In this document: in pieces, positions 1-7,000 of the stretch
Numbering within the stretch: position 1 is the first letter of the stretch
How the letters are laid out: each line of letters begins with the position of its first letter
From: a bacterium
GTDB lineage: Bacteria; CBDUZB01; JAGLHV01
Assembly (NCBI GenBank): GCA_023143305.1
Contig: JAGLHV010000003.1
Location: forward strand, 1 to 21,644
Length of the DNA: 21,644 bases
Direction of reading: 5' to 3'
Position numbers and translations under genes: made by a program
The notes under the pieces: model-generated
The model's database searches: none
Told to the model about the DNA's origin: nothing
What the model saw: only the letters and a program-made list of their open reading frames with translations

Positions 1-135
1 ATTGCTGATTATTACTATTTTACTGTTTTTTCTCCCCCGGAAAAAAAACACTAGACCCGAAATAAAAAAAACCAAACCATAAACAACAAGAGTGACTGAT
101 ATATTATTTAAAAAAAAAATTGTTATTGGACTCAT
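1..135 (-). CDS. N-terminal fragment of a membrane protein, possibly a sensor/signalling protein (runs off window)
   Basis: An ATG at 133-135 opens a frame that stays open for 45 codons to base 1, so only the N-terminus is present. The peptide starts MSPITIFFLNNISVTLVV and has one hydrophobic segment (about residues 5-32) followed by a basic RGRKNSK stretch, which looks like a first transmembrane helix with positive-inside flank. The pattern VVYGLVFFISGLVFFFRGR resembles the first helix of multi-pass membrane sensor modules found in front of histidine kinases or GGDEF proteins; that likeness is from memory and is only suggestive. It begins 25 bp after the exoribonuclease stop, so it is probably co-transcribed. 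The ribosome binding site is weak (AAAGA before the ATG). Confidence 0.5.
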   Translation of the reverse strand, partial: MSPITIFFLNNISVTLVVYGLVFFISGLVFFFRGRKNSKIVIISN

Positions 136-160
136 TGTTTCTTTATCTATTGAATAATAA

Positions 161-1120
161 CTATCGTTTATTTTTTTCTATATAAATGTTCCTGCCTAAT
201 GTTTTATGATAAGAAGTCCAATTATTATTTTCATTTGAATCTGAATTCATTAATTGTTGAATAGTATTCATTTTAGCATCCAAATCATCAACATAATGAA
301 GAATAACAGCTTCAAGAGTTTGAGGTAATTTAGGAGAACCCCATTCATATTGTCCGTGATGAGAAATAATTAAATGCTCGATTAACATTTGTAAGTCAGC
401 AGGGAAACCGGAAATCGTATTAATTTTTTCCTGAACTATTTTAAAACCAAGCAATATATGCCCTAATAATTTTCCTGCATCCGTATAATCAACAGCGGGA
501 AGTACTGAAAGTTCATCTATTTTACCAATATCGTGCAAAAGAGCCCCGGTAATAAGTAAATCAAAGTTAATTCCGGAAAAATGCGTTTTAGCTAAAAAAG
601 AACAAATTTTTGCTACAGAAAGGGTATGTTCCAGAAGTCCGCCAATATAAACATGGTGAATTTGTTTAGCTGCCGGAGATTGACAAAACTTTTCCTCAAA
701 TTCTTTATCTTCGAAAAATTTATCAAGCAATTGCAAAAAATAAGGGTTTTTCACTTCTTTTGAAATCATTCTCAATTCCTGAAACATTTTACTTATATCG
801 TTTTGCGTAGAAAAAATAAAATCAGATACATCCAATTCCTTTAATTCTATCTTTTTAATTTTTTTTACATTTAGTTGAAGCTGTTCCTGATAGGACTGCA
901 CAAGAGCTTCAATTTTAACAAAATCATTTTTAGAAAAATCTATTTTTTCTTTATCTTCTTCCCATATCTTTCCATCTATTAAACCTGTTTTATCCTGGAA
1001 AACCAAAGAAATATACGGTTTGCCTCTTTTAGTAGTTAATTTTTTTTTAGAACTAACTAAAAAACAATCTATAATAGATTGACCTTCTTTAATATCTTTT
1101 ATAAAAATTTTTTTTTGCAT
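161..1120 (-). CDS. yhaM: YhaM-family 3'-5' exoribonuclease (OB-fold plus HD domain)
   Basis: A 319-residue protein, close to the roughly 314 residues of Bacillus YhaM. Residues about 10-95 look like a tRNA-anticodon-type OB fold (KPYISLVFQDKTGLIDGKIW). Residues about 150-290 form an HD phosphohydrolase domain, with IHHVYIGGLLEHTLSV, the metal-binding pair H196-D197 in LLHDIGK, then IISHHGQYEWGSPKLPQTLEA. Family members degrade RNA from the 3' end using metal ions; OB plus HD is the defining layout. The SD is AAGGAAAAG just ahead of the ATG. It starts 28 bp after the deacetylase-like gene and probably shares its transcript. The fold and family are clear; the exact substrate is inferred. Confidence 0.88.
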   Translation of the reverse strand: MQKKIFIKDIKEGQSIIDCFLVSSKKKLTTKRGKPYISLVFQDKTGLIDGKIWEEDKEKIDFSKNDFVKIEALVQSYQEQLQLNVKKIKKIELKELDVSDFIFSTQNDISKMFQELRMISKEVKNPYFLQLLDKFFEDKEFEEKFCQSPAAKQIHHVYIGGLLEHTLSVAKICSFLAKTHFSGINFDLLITGALLHDIGKIDELSVLPAVDYTDAGKLLGHILLGFKIVQEKINTISGFPADLQMLIEHLIISHHGQYEWGSPKLPQTLEAVILHYVDDLDAKMNTIQQLMNSDSNENNNWTSYHKTLGRNIYIEKNKR

Positions 1121-1148
1121 TTCTTTTCCTTTTTCTTTTCTCTATTTA

Positions 1149-1997
1149 TTAGTTTTGATCAAACCCAACTAAAAACTGATAAACACATTGAGCAATATCC
1201 TCACTATAACCACCCTCTAACACAGCAAAAGAAGGCTTCTTCATTAGGGATATTTTCTTTCCAATTTCTTTATAAGTATTTATATCCAAAGATAATCCGG
1301 TCAGGCAATCTTTTCTATAAGCATCAAAACCAGCAGAAACAGCAATCAAATCCGGATTAAAATCTCTAATTTTTTTTACTGCTTCTTCCATGATTCTAAG
1401 ATAGTCTTTTTCTCCCGTACCGGCCAATAAAGGAAAATTTAAGCAATTTTCCCTGGAAACCAATCCTGTTCCCGGATAAATATATTGTTGATGTAGGGAA
1501 ACATATAAAATCCCTTCATTTCCCAAAAAAATATCTTCTGTTCCATTTCCATGATGGCCGTCTATATCAATTATTGCTATTTTTTTTATTCTACTCTTAA
1601 TTTTTTTTACTGCTATGGCTATATTATTAAAATAACAAAATCCCCCCAATCTTGTTTTATCGACATGGTGTCCGGGAGGCCTTACTAAAGCAAAAGCCCT
1701 TCCTTCTTTTATAGCCAGCTCAGCAGCTTTAATTGCCCCACCGGCAGCAAGTCGGGCATACTTATATATTCCATCAACACACGGTGTATCCGGGTCAAAA
1801 AAATCTGCTTTTTTTACCATTTGTAATAATTTATTATTATGAACTAAAAGAATATCTTCCCGGGAACATAATTGAGGATGAATAAATCCAAAAGAATGTT
1901 TTTTTAAAAGTAAATAGACATTTTTTACTCTTTGGGCAGATTCAGGATGACTCAAAAATTCATAATTTAAACATTCCTTAGAAAAAATTATTTTCAT
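1149..1997 (-). CDS. Histone deacetylase / AcuC / acetylpolyamine amidohydrolase family protein
   Basis: A 282-residue single-domain protein of the arginase/deacetylase fold. Diagnostic motifs are all present: HPESAQR at the N-terminus, RPPGHH (residues 106-111) with the catalytic histidine pair, GFCYFNNIAIA, DIDGHHGNGT (from D144) giving zinc ligands D146 and H148, SAGFDA with the third ligand D225, and LEGGY near the end. The family removes acetyl or similar acyl groups from lysines, polyamines or other amines using zinc; the bacterial substrate here cannot be read from sequence. No strong SD precedes the ATG (TTAGAAA only), but a plausible promoter lies in the 84-bp gap upstream. It is followed closely by the exoribonuclease gene. 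Confidence 0.9.
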   Translation of the reverse strand: MKIIFSKECLNYEFLSHPESAQRVKNVYLLLKKHSFGFIHPQLCSREDILLVHNNKLLQMVKKADFFDPDTPCVDGIYKYARLAAGGAIKAAELAIKEGRAFALVRPPGHHVDKTRLGGFCYFNNIAIAVKKIKSRIKKIAIIDIDGHHGNGTEDIFLGNEGILYVSLHQQYIYPGTGLVSRENCLNFPLLAGTGEKDYLRIMEEAVKKIRDFNPDLIAVSAGFDAYRKDCLTGLSLDINTYKEIGKKISLMKKPSFAVLEGGYSEDIAQCVYQFLVGFDQN

Positions 1998-2022
1998 TTT
2001 CTAATAATTTTTTAACCAATTT

Positions 2023-2051
2023 AAAATAAACAAAAAAATCAATACGGTCAA
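2023..2051 (-). promoter_or_regulatory. Probable sigma70-type promoter for the deacetylase-like gene
   Basis: In the gap between the PilZ gene and the deacetylase-like gene, TTGACC (2046-2051) is followed after exactly 17 bp by TATTTT (2023-2028). The -35 is 5/6 and the -10 is 4/6 against consensus. Chance matches are common in AT-rich DNA, so this is moderate support only. Confidence 0.4.
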
Positions 2052-2081
2052 AAAAGATATTTATCATATAGAAAAGCATAG

Positions 2082-2477
2082 TTATAAAGCAAGACTTTCT
2101 ATTAACATTATTCTATCTTTTTCATTAATAGAAATAAATTTTACTCCCAACCCATAATCGCCTTTTTCCTTTTTATCTCTGGTAATCCAAACCACCTTTC
2201 CTTTTGCTTTTATAGGATGAGAACTGATGGAAAGAAATATTTCTATAGCTAAACAACTCTCTTGTTGAATTAAATGAGCTAATACATTATCCGGCAAATG
2301 AACTGCATTAATCAAAATTCCATCACCACTGAGATTAATTGTTGCAGATTTATATCTTTTTGTATGTTTTCCTATTTTATCACAAATTTTAAACTCTACC
2401 AAAACATTTAAATGAGCCCTCTTCCCTTTTCTTCTTTCCACCGCCCAAGAATCATTAGATGTTATTTTCTTTCCCAT
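2082..2477 (-). CDS. PilZ-domain protein (candidate c-di-GMP receptor)
   Basis: A 131-residue protein made of one PilZ domain. The c-di-GMP binding signature is intact: R16-KGK-R20 (RxxxR) in ERRKGKRAHLNVLVEF, and N48-LSGDG-53, matching [D/N]xSxxG, at the start of the barrel. A later GLGVKFI strand completes the fold. PilZ proteins bind cyclic di-GMP and change motility, adhesion or polysaccharide output, usually through a partner; no partner is identifiable here. The SD AAGGGG sits six bases from the ATG and a TTGACA promoter lies about 60 bp upstream, so it can head its own unit. c-di-GMP binding is inferred from the motif. Confidence 0.85.
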   Translation of the reverse strand: MGKKITSNDSWAVERRKGKRAHLNVLVEFKICDKIGKHTKRYKSATINLSGDGILINAVHLPDNVLAHLIQQESCLAIEIFLSISSHPIKAKGKVVWITRDKKEKGDYGLGVKFISINEKDRIMLIESLAL

Positions 2478-2540
2478 TTTTTTCCCCTTAACTTAAAAAA
2501 AATATTACTAAGATTACTACTTGTTTTCACTCATACTAAA

Positions 2541-2570
2541 ATTTTACAATATTATTCTTTACTCTGTCAA
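2541..2570 (-). promoter_or_regulatory. Promoter for the PilZ gene
   Basis: A perfect -35 TTGACA (2565-2570) is followed after 18 bp by TAAAAT (2541-2546, 5/6). The predicted transcript would have a leader of nearly 60 nt before the PilZ ATG. It lies between the PilZ gene and the REP-like palindrome. Confidence 0.6.
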
Positions 2571-2604
2571 TTATTTTCTATAAAGTTATTATACAATTAA
2601 TGGG

Positions 2605-2646
2605 ATCAATCTTCGATACCCCGTAGCAAGCTGCAGGGTAGTTGAT
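2605..2646. repeat. REP-like palindromic element directly after the cupin stop codon
   Basis: On the plus strand TACCCCGTAG (2617-2626), loop CAAG, then CTGCAGGGTA (2631-2640) form a 10-bp stem with one mismatch and one wobble. An outer pair ATCAA (2605-2609) and TTGAT (2642-2646) extends it. It is the only GC-rich intergenic patch nearby. There is no T-run on either side, so it is not an ordinary intrinsic terminator. The form (imperfect GC-rich hairpin with short loop in an intergenic region) is like REP elements mobilised by RAYT transposases. Only one copy is visible in this window, so repeat status is inferred. An alternative hairpin GGGTA/TACCC (2636-2640 with 2648-2652) overlaps the cupin stop. 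Confidence 0.45.
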
Positions 2647-2916
2647 TTACCCGAATTTATAAACTTTTCTTATTTTTTCAATAACATTCCACGTACATCT
2701 AAGCCCTTTGGGAAATAAAACCAAATCACCTTTATTAATTTCAATTTCTTCCGTAAAAGTCTTCACCTTTACCTTGCCTTCTAATATATAACAAGTTTCA
2801 TCGTCGCTATATTCCCAATCAAAAGTACTGGGGTCACATTCCCATAAACTCCATTCATTTACTCGGAGCATCTCCAATTTTTCCTTAGCCGGTTTTTCTA
2901 CTTTAATCTGAACCAT
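2647..2916 (-). CDS. Small cupin-domain protein (DUF861/Cupin_3 type)
   Basis: An 89-residue protein that is almost entirely one cupin barrel. The segment WECDPSTFDWEYSDDETCYI followed by LEGKVKV, and later INKGDLVLFPKGLRCTWNV, matches the Cupin_3 (DUF861) pattern found in EutQ- and ureidoglycine-aminohydrolase-like proteins. The usual two histidines of cupin motif 1 are not present, as is common in this subfamily, so metal binding is uncertain. The start is well supported by SD AGGAGG four bases before the ATG. It stands alone, with an empty stretch upstream and the REP-like hairpin starting at its stop codon. The family is clear; no substrate or pathway can be named. Confidence 0.82.
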   Translation of the reverse strand: MVQIKVEKPAKEKLEMLRVNEWSLWECDPSTFDWEYSDDETCYILEGKVKVKTFTEEIEINKGDLVLFPKGLRCTWNVIEKIRKVYKFG

Positions 2917-3083
2917 TCTGCCTCCTATTTAAATAAAGGATTGTTAAGAACCCCAGGTAGACATTGTTAAACATAACAAATTTTGATGTTGAGTATTTCT
3001 ATCTATTAAATCTACTATTTTCATTCTATTTTTGATATTACTTTAAATAATATCTTAGCCGTCAAATACAAATTAATAAGCAT
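2917..3083. other. Intergenic stretch upstream of the cupin gene
   Basis: No convincing gene. A TTGACG hexamer (minus strand, about 3058-3063) is a possible -35 but no good -10 follows at 16-18 bp. ATTGTTAA occurs twice in direct orientation (2940-2947 and 2963-2970), 23 bp apart, which could be an operator for the cupin gene or chance. A 26-codon minus-strand frame (starting MKIVDLIDRN) lacks an SD and was not called. Confidence 0.3.
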
Positions 3084-3236
3084 TTATTTAAGCTGCAATA
3101 TTACATAAAAAATTATTGTAGTAAAAATTAAAAAAGTAAAGGTAAAAACAACAGTTAAAATTTTTTTTATTATATAAATTAAAAGGCACAGAGCAACAAT
3201 TGCTATACAAATTAAGATTATTAAGTTTAAATTCAT
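3084..3236 (-). CDS. Possible 50-residue two-helix membrane peptide
   Basis: An ATG at 3234-3236 opens a 50-codon frame ending in TAA at 3084-3086. The product begins MNLNLIILICIAIVALCLLI, has a KK turn at residues 24-25, then a second hydrophobic stretch (about 26-47) ending QLK. This is a helical-hairpin membrane layout. An AAGGA SD sits seven bases before the ATG. It starts 33 bp after the tRNA-Arg gene and may ride on the alaS-tRNA transcript. Caution: AT-rich DNA gives T-rich frames that translate as hydrophobic residues, so this may be a chance ORF. No family is recognised. Confidence 0.42.
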   Translation of the reverse strand: MNLNLIILICIAIVALCLLIYIIKKILTVVFTFTFLIFTTIIFYVILQLK

Positions 3237-3269
3237 TATCAGTTCCTTAATTTATTTCTCAAATACATG

Positions 3270-3342
3270 TGCCCCTAGCAGGATTCGAACCTGCGCTCCT
3301 GGCTTCGGAGGCCAGTACTCTATCCAACTGAGCTATAGGGGC
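3270..3342 (-). tRNA. tRNA-Arg (anticodon CCG)
   Basis: A complete cloverleaf can be folded on the minus strand. Acceptor arms are GCCCCTA and TAGGGGC; the D arm is GCTC-AGTTGGATA-GAGT; the anticodon arm is CTGGC-CTCCGAA-GCCAG with CCG at positions 34-36; there is a 4-nt variable loop; the T arm is GCAGG-TTCGAAT-CCTGC. The discriminator base is A at 3270. CCA is not encoded (the next bases are CAT), so it must be added by the tRNA nucleotidyltransferase. CCG reads the arginine codon CGG. It lies 15 bp downstream of alaS with no terminator between, so processing from an alaS read-through transcript is likely. Confidence 0.96.
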
Positions 3343-3357
3343 TAACAACTTCAAATT

Positions 3358-6045
3358 CTATTTTTTAACTATTTCTTTTATTATTATTTCAACCTGTTTC
3401 AAGGCCTCTTCCAGCTTTTCTTTGTTTTTCCCCCCACCTTGTGCTAAATCTGCTTTTCCCACACCTGCTCCATCAACAATTGTTGTTAATTTTTTTATTA
3501 TTTTTCCGGCATGCAATCCTTTTTTCACTTCACTGTCTGTGACCACACAAATTAAAAACGGTTTATCATCGATTATACTACCTAAAACAATTATTCCCTT
3601 TTTTAACTCGTGCTTTAATTTGTCTCCGTAATTTCTTAATTCTTTACTATCCTCCGCCTCCATTTTATAACTCAACACATTTATTCCGCTAATCTTTTTA
3701 ACTTTATTTTTTATTAAATCAAGTGCTTTAAAATTAAATATTTCCCCCTTCATCCGTGATAATTCTTTTTTCAAATGCTCATTCCTTTTAACAATTTTTT
3801 CTACCTGTACATTAAGCATATCGGAAGGAACTTTTAATATATTAACAATACTCAACAAATTTTCTTCTTTTTCTCTAATAAATTGATATGCTGCCGCCCC
3901 GGTTAATGCCTCAATTCTTCGTACCCCGGCAGCTATACTTGTTTCATTAATTATTTTAAATAATCCAAGTTCTCCTATTGCATGACAATGAGTCCCGGCG
4001 CACAACTCAATACTTACTGCATCTTCCGGAGCATCCAATCCTTCGGCGCTAATCATAACTACCCGAACTTTTTCACCGTATTTTTCTCCAAAATGGGCCA
4101 TTGCCTGCATTTGCTTTGCCTCACCCATTGTAATTTCCGAAGTAAGAACAGCCAGGTTTCTTCTAATTGTTTTATTTACTAATTCCTCTGTTTTTTTTAT
4201 TTGCTCCGGTGATAAAGCGGAAAAATGAGTAAAATCGAAACGCAAACGGTCACAATCCACCAATGAACCCGATTGTTTTACATGCTTCCCCACAATCTGT
4301 CTTAACGCCGCCTGTAACAAATGTGTCGCTGTATGACTCCTCATAATTGCCTTTCTTCTTTCCGGATTAATAAAAGCATCAATGGTATCACCCTTTTTAA
4401 ACTTTCCTCTTAAAACTTTTGATTTATGCACAATTAATTTACCTAACAATTTTGTGGTATCTAAAACTTCTATTTCTGCCACAATTTCTTTAGCGTTTTC
4501 GGCTTTTATTTCTTTTAATATTTTTCCCCTATCACCGACCTGTCCTCCTGATTCTCCATAAAAAGGAGTCTCAGATAAAACAATTTGTACTATATCACCT
4601 TTTTGAATTTCATCAATAATTTTGTTATTTTGGTCAACAATCATATTAATTTTTGCCAGCAATTTATTAAAAGAATATCCTCTGAATACGGTCTCTTCTG
4701 CTTTTTCATATATTTTACTATATAATTTTTTTTCCTCTTTGTCAGACCCTTTCCACGATTTACTGGCAATTTTTTGTTGTTTTTGCATTTGACTTTTAAA
4801 TTCTTTCTCATCGATATCAAATTCTTTCTCCCGGGCAATTTCTTTGGTTAAATCCAGGGGAAAACCATAAGTATCGTGCAACTTAAACACTTCTTTACCG
4901 GGTATCGTTGTTATGCCTTTTTTCTTCAAATCCACAATTAAACTATTTATCATCTCATACCCGACATCTAATGTTTCCTTAAATCTTTCCTCTTCCATCT
5001 TACAAATTTCACGGATATAATCTCTTTTTGAAACAAGAACAGGATAAAAAGAACCCATGACTTCCACTACTTTATCCGTAAGTTTATATAAAAAAGATTG
5101 CTTTGCTCCTAATAATTTACCTTCTTTGGCTGCTCTTCGTAAAATACGGCGCAGGACATACCCTCTTTCTTCATTTGAAGGTAAAATTCCATCGTTTATT
5201 AAAAATACTATTCCTCTTATATGGTCGACAATAATCCGAAGGGAAACATCGTTACGCTTATTTTTATTATAAGAAACCCCTATTAATTTACAGGCTTCAT
5301 CCATAATTGGTTTCAATACATCTGATTCAAAAACAGTAGGAACATTCTGTACTACTGCTGATAATCTTTCTAACCCCATCCCTGTATCAATATTTTTCTT
5401 TGGTAATGGTTTTAATATTCCATCTTTGTTCTTTTCAAATTGAGTAAAAACCAGATTCCATATTTCTAAATACCGGTCACAATCACACCCGGGAGCACAA
5501 TCTGATTTCCCACAACCATATTCTTTTCCTCTATCTATTAAAATTTCTGAACAGGGACCACATGGACCGGTTTCTGCCATTTGCCAAAAATTAGAGTCTT
5601 TACCTAAACGCACAATTCTTTCTTCCGGCAAAAATTTCCGCCAGATGGAATAAGATTCATTATCTTCTTTATATACAGAGGCATAAAGGTTCGTCTCTTC
5701 CAAACCCATTTTCCGGGTTAAAAATTCCCACGCCCAGGAAATAGCCTCTTCTTTAAAATAATTTCCAAAGGAAAAATTCCCGAACATTTCAAAAAAAGTA
5801 TGATGCCTGTTGGTATACCCTACTTTTTCAATATCACTTGTTCTAAAGCAACGCTGTAAAGAAGCCACTTTAAGAAATTCAGGCTTAGTTTTACCTAAAA
5901 ACATATCCTTAAAGGGAACCATCCCGGCACTAGTGAAAAGAAGACTGGGGTCGTTTTCCGGAATAAGAGAACTACTAGGATAAATTTTATGTTTTCTTTT
6001 TTCAAAAAAATCGAAAAATTCTTTCCTGATTTGAATACCCTTCAT
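3358..6045 (-). CDS. alaS: Alanyl-tRNA synthetase
   Basis: An 895-residue class II enzyme that charges tRNA-Ala and clears mischarged Ser/Gly. The N-terminal catalytic core shows SSSLIPENDPSLLFTSAGMVPF, the motif 2 region RHHTFFEMFGNFSFG, ETGPCGPCSEI and a cysteine-rich CGKSDCAPGCDCDRYLEIWN insert typical of many AlaRS. The editing domain has the zinc motif HTATH (H571, H575) and CAGTH (C682, H686). A C-Ala domain with GGGKNKEKLEEAL closes the protein. The ATG at 6045 is chosen because GGGAGGA sits four bases before it; an in-frame TTG four codons earlier lies inside that SD. It is 33 bp from yicC upstream and 15 bp from the tRNA-Arg gene downstream. Confidence 0.97.
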   Translation of the reverse strand: MKGIQIRKEFFDFFEKRKHKIYPSSSLIPENDPSLLFTSAGMVPFKDMFLGKTKPEFLKVASLQRCFRTSDIEKVGYTNRHHTFFEMFGNFSFGNYFKEEAISWAWEFLTRKMGLEETNLYASVYKEDNESYSIWRKFLPEERIVRLGKDSNFWQMAETGPCGPCSEILIDRGKEYGCGKSDCAPGCDCDRYLEIWNLVFTQFEKNKDGILKPLPKKNIDTGMGLERLSAVVQNVPTVFESDVLKPIMDEACKLIGVSYNKNKRNDVSLRIIVDHIRGIVFLINDGILPSNEERGYVLRRILRRAAKEGKLLGAKQSFLYKLTDKVVEVMGSFYPVLVSKRDYIREICKMEEERFKETLDVGYEMINSLIVDLKKKGITTIPGKEVFKLHDTYGFPLDLTKEIAREKEFDIDEKEFKSQMQKQQKIASKSWKGSDKEEKKLYSKIYEKAEETVFRGYSFNKLLAKINMIVDQNNKIIDEIQKGDIVQIVLSETPFYGESGGQVGDRGKILKEIKAENAKEIVAEIEVLDTTKLLGKLIVHKSKVLRGKFKKGDTIDAFINPERRKAIMRSHTATHLLQAALRQIVGKHVKQSGSLVDCDRLRFDFTHFSALSPEQIKKTEELVNKTIRRNLAVLTSEITMGEAKQMQAMAHFGEKYGEKVRVVMISAEGLDAPEDAVSIELCAGTHCHAIGELGLFKIINETSIAAGVRRIEALTGAAAYQFIREKEENLLSIVNILKVPSDMLNVQVEKIVKRNEHLKKELSRMKGEIFNFKALDLIKNKVKKISGINVLSYKMEAEDSKELRNYGDKLKHELKKGIIVLGSIIDDKPFLICVVTDSEVKKGLHAGKIIKKLTTIVDGAGVGKADLAQGGGKNKEKLEEALKQVEIIIKEIVKK

Positions 6046-6078
6046 TTTTCCTCCCAAATACAGTATTCATTCATTATT

Positions 6079-6960
6079 TTAGACTATATTCTGTACTTGT
6101 TCTTTTAATTTTTCCAACTCATTCTTAATTTTAATTACTTCATGGGAAATCTTATAATTATTTATTTTTGCCCCTATAGTATTTATTTCCCGATTCATCT
6201 CCTGGATTATAAAGTCTAACTTTTTTCCTACCTCATTTTCTCCTTTGAAAGTTTTTCTAAAATTTCCAAGATGACTTTTAAAACGAACAATTTCTTCTGT
6301 AATCTCCATTCGTTCTGCAATAATAGAATTTATTTGGAATTTTTTTTCGTCATTTTTTTGAGGTTTTTTTAGAAAATCATAAAGTTTACTCATCAATAAT
6401 TTATTTTCATATTTTTTAAGAGCTTTCGGTAATTGTAATTTAATTTTAGAAAAACAGGAATTAATTTTTTTAGTCCGTTTATCAAAATCATTACTTATGA
6501 CCTTCCCTTCCTTTTTACGCATCTGCTCTAATTTTTTCAAGGACTGATAAAGTGCAATCTTAATATTATTAAGAAGTTTTTTTGTATTTATTTTTTTCTT
6601 TTTTATTTTTAAAATGCCGGGTAGACTCATAAAAAAATCTAATTTTAACTCATCATTTTTTTTTAACATTCCAGCTAATTTTTCTCCTGCTTTTTTGTAA
6701 TTTAAAACCATATCTTTATCTATTTCTATTTCGTTACAATTAATAGAATCAGCAGAAATTTCTTCGGACAAGTTCACTAAAACATCAATTCTTCCCCTTT
6801 TTATTTTTCGTTTTACGATTTTCTTAATCTCTTCTTCAAAAAAAAATAAAAACGACGGCAATTTTACATTTACTTCACAAAAACGGCGGTTTAATGCCCT
6901 TACCTCTACTTTACAATTTTCAATTTTTCCCTGGCCAAAACCGGTCATACTTCTAAGCAT
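6079..6960 (-). CDS. yicC: YicC/YloC-family endoribonuclease
   Basis: A 293-residue protein with the family hallmarks: MLRSMTGFGQGKIE at the N-terminus, EVRALNRRFCEVNVKLP next, and the C-terminal signature KLDFIIQEMNREINTIGAKI followed by a charged helix. YicC/YloC proteins are reported to act as endoribonucleases on structured RNA; substrate is not visible here. The middle (about 95-220) is lysine-rich and predicted helical. SD AAAGGA lies seven bases before the ATG. It is 40 bp after xerD and 33 bp before alaS, so it sits inside a continuous operon-like run. In many bacteria yicC precedes gmk and rpoZ; neither is present here. Confidence 0.93.
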   Translation of the reverse strand: MLRSMTGFGQGKIENCKVEVRALNRRFCEVNVKLPSFLFFFEEEIKKIVKRKIKRGRIDVLVNLSEEISADSINCNEIEIDKDMVLNYKKAGEKLAGMLKKNDELKLDFFMSLPGILKIKKKKINTKKLLNNIKIALYQSLKKLEQMRKKEGKVISNDFDKRTKKINSCFSKIKLQLPKALKKYENKLLMSKLYDFLKKPQKNDEKKFQINSIIAERMEITEEIVRFKSHLGNFRKTFKGENEVGKKLDFIIQEMNREINTIGAKINNYKISHEVIKIKNELEKLKEQVQNIV

Positions 6961-7000
6961 GTTTTTTTCCTTTTATTGAATTTTTATTTTAACTATTCTA

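Noticed and set aside
1079..1360. Plus-strand ORF across the exoribonuclease/deacetylase junction
   Set aside because: Phe-rich product from poly-T stretches opposite two solid genes; no SD.
2966..2993. Possible dif site near the cupin gene
   Set aside because: One 11-bp half (GTTAAACATAA) matches a XerD arm at 9 of 11 positions, but the other half (TTGATGTTGAG) fits a XerC arm poorly. Such half-matches are expected in AT-rich DNA.
2952..3032. 26-codon minus-strand ORF starting MKIVDLIDRN
   Set aside because: Looks protein-like but has no SD and ORFs of this size are common by chance; no RiPP or other maturation gene is nearby.
3895..3925. Second copy of the REP-like hairpin inside alaS
   Set aside because: A partial likeness (TACCCCGGCAGC) is coding sequence for conserved AlaRS residues and does not form the same stem.
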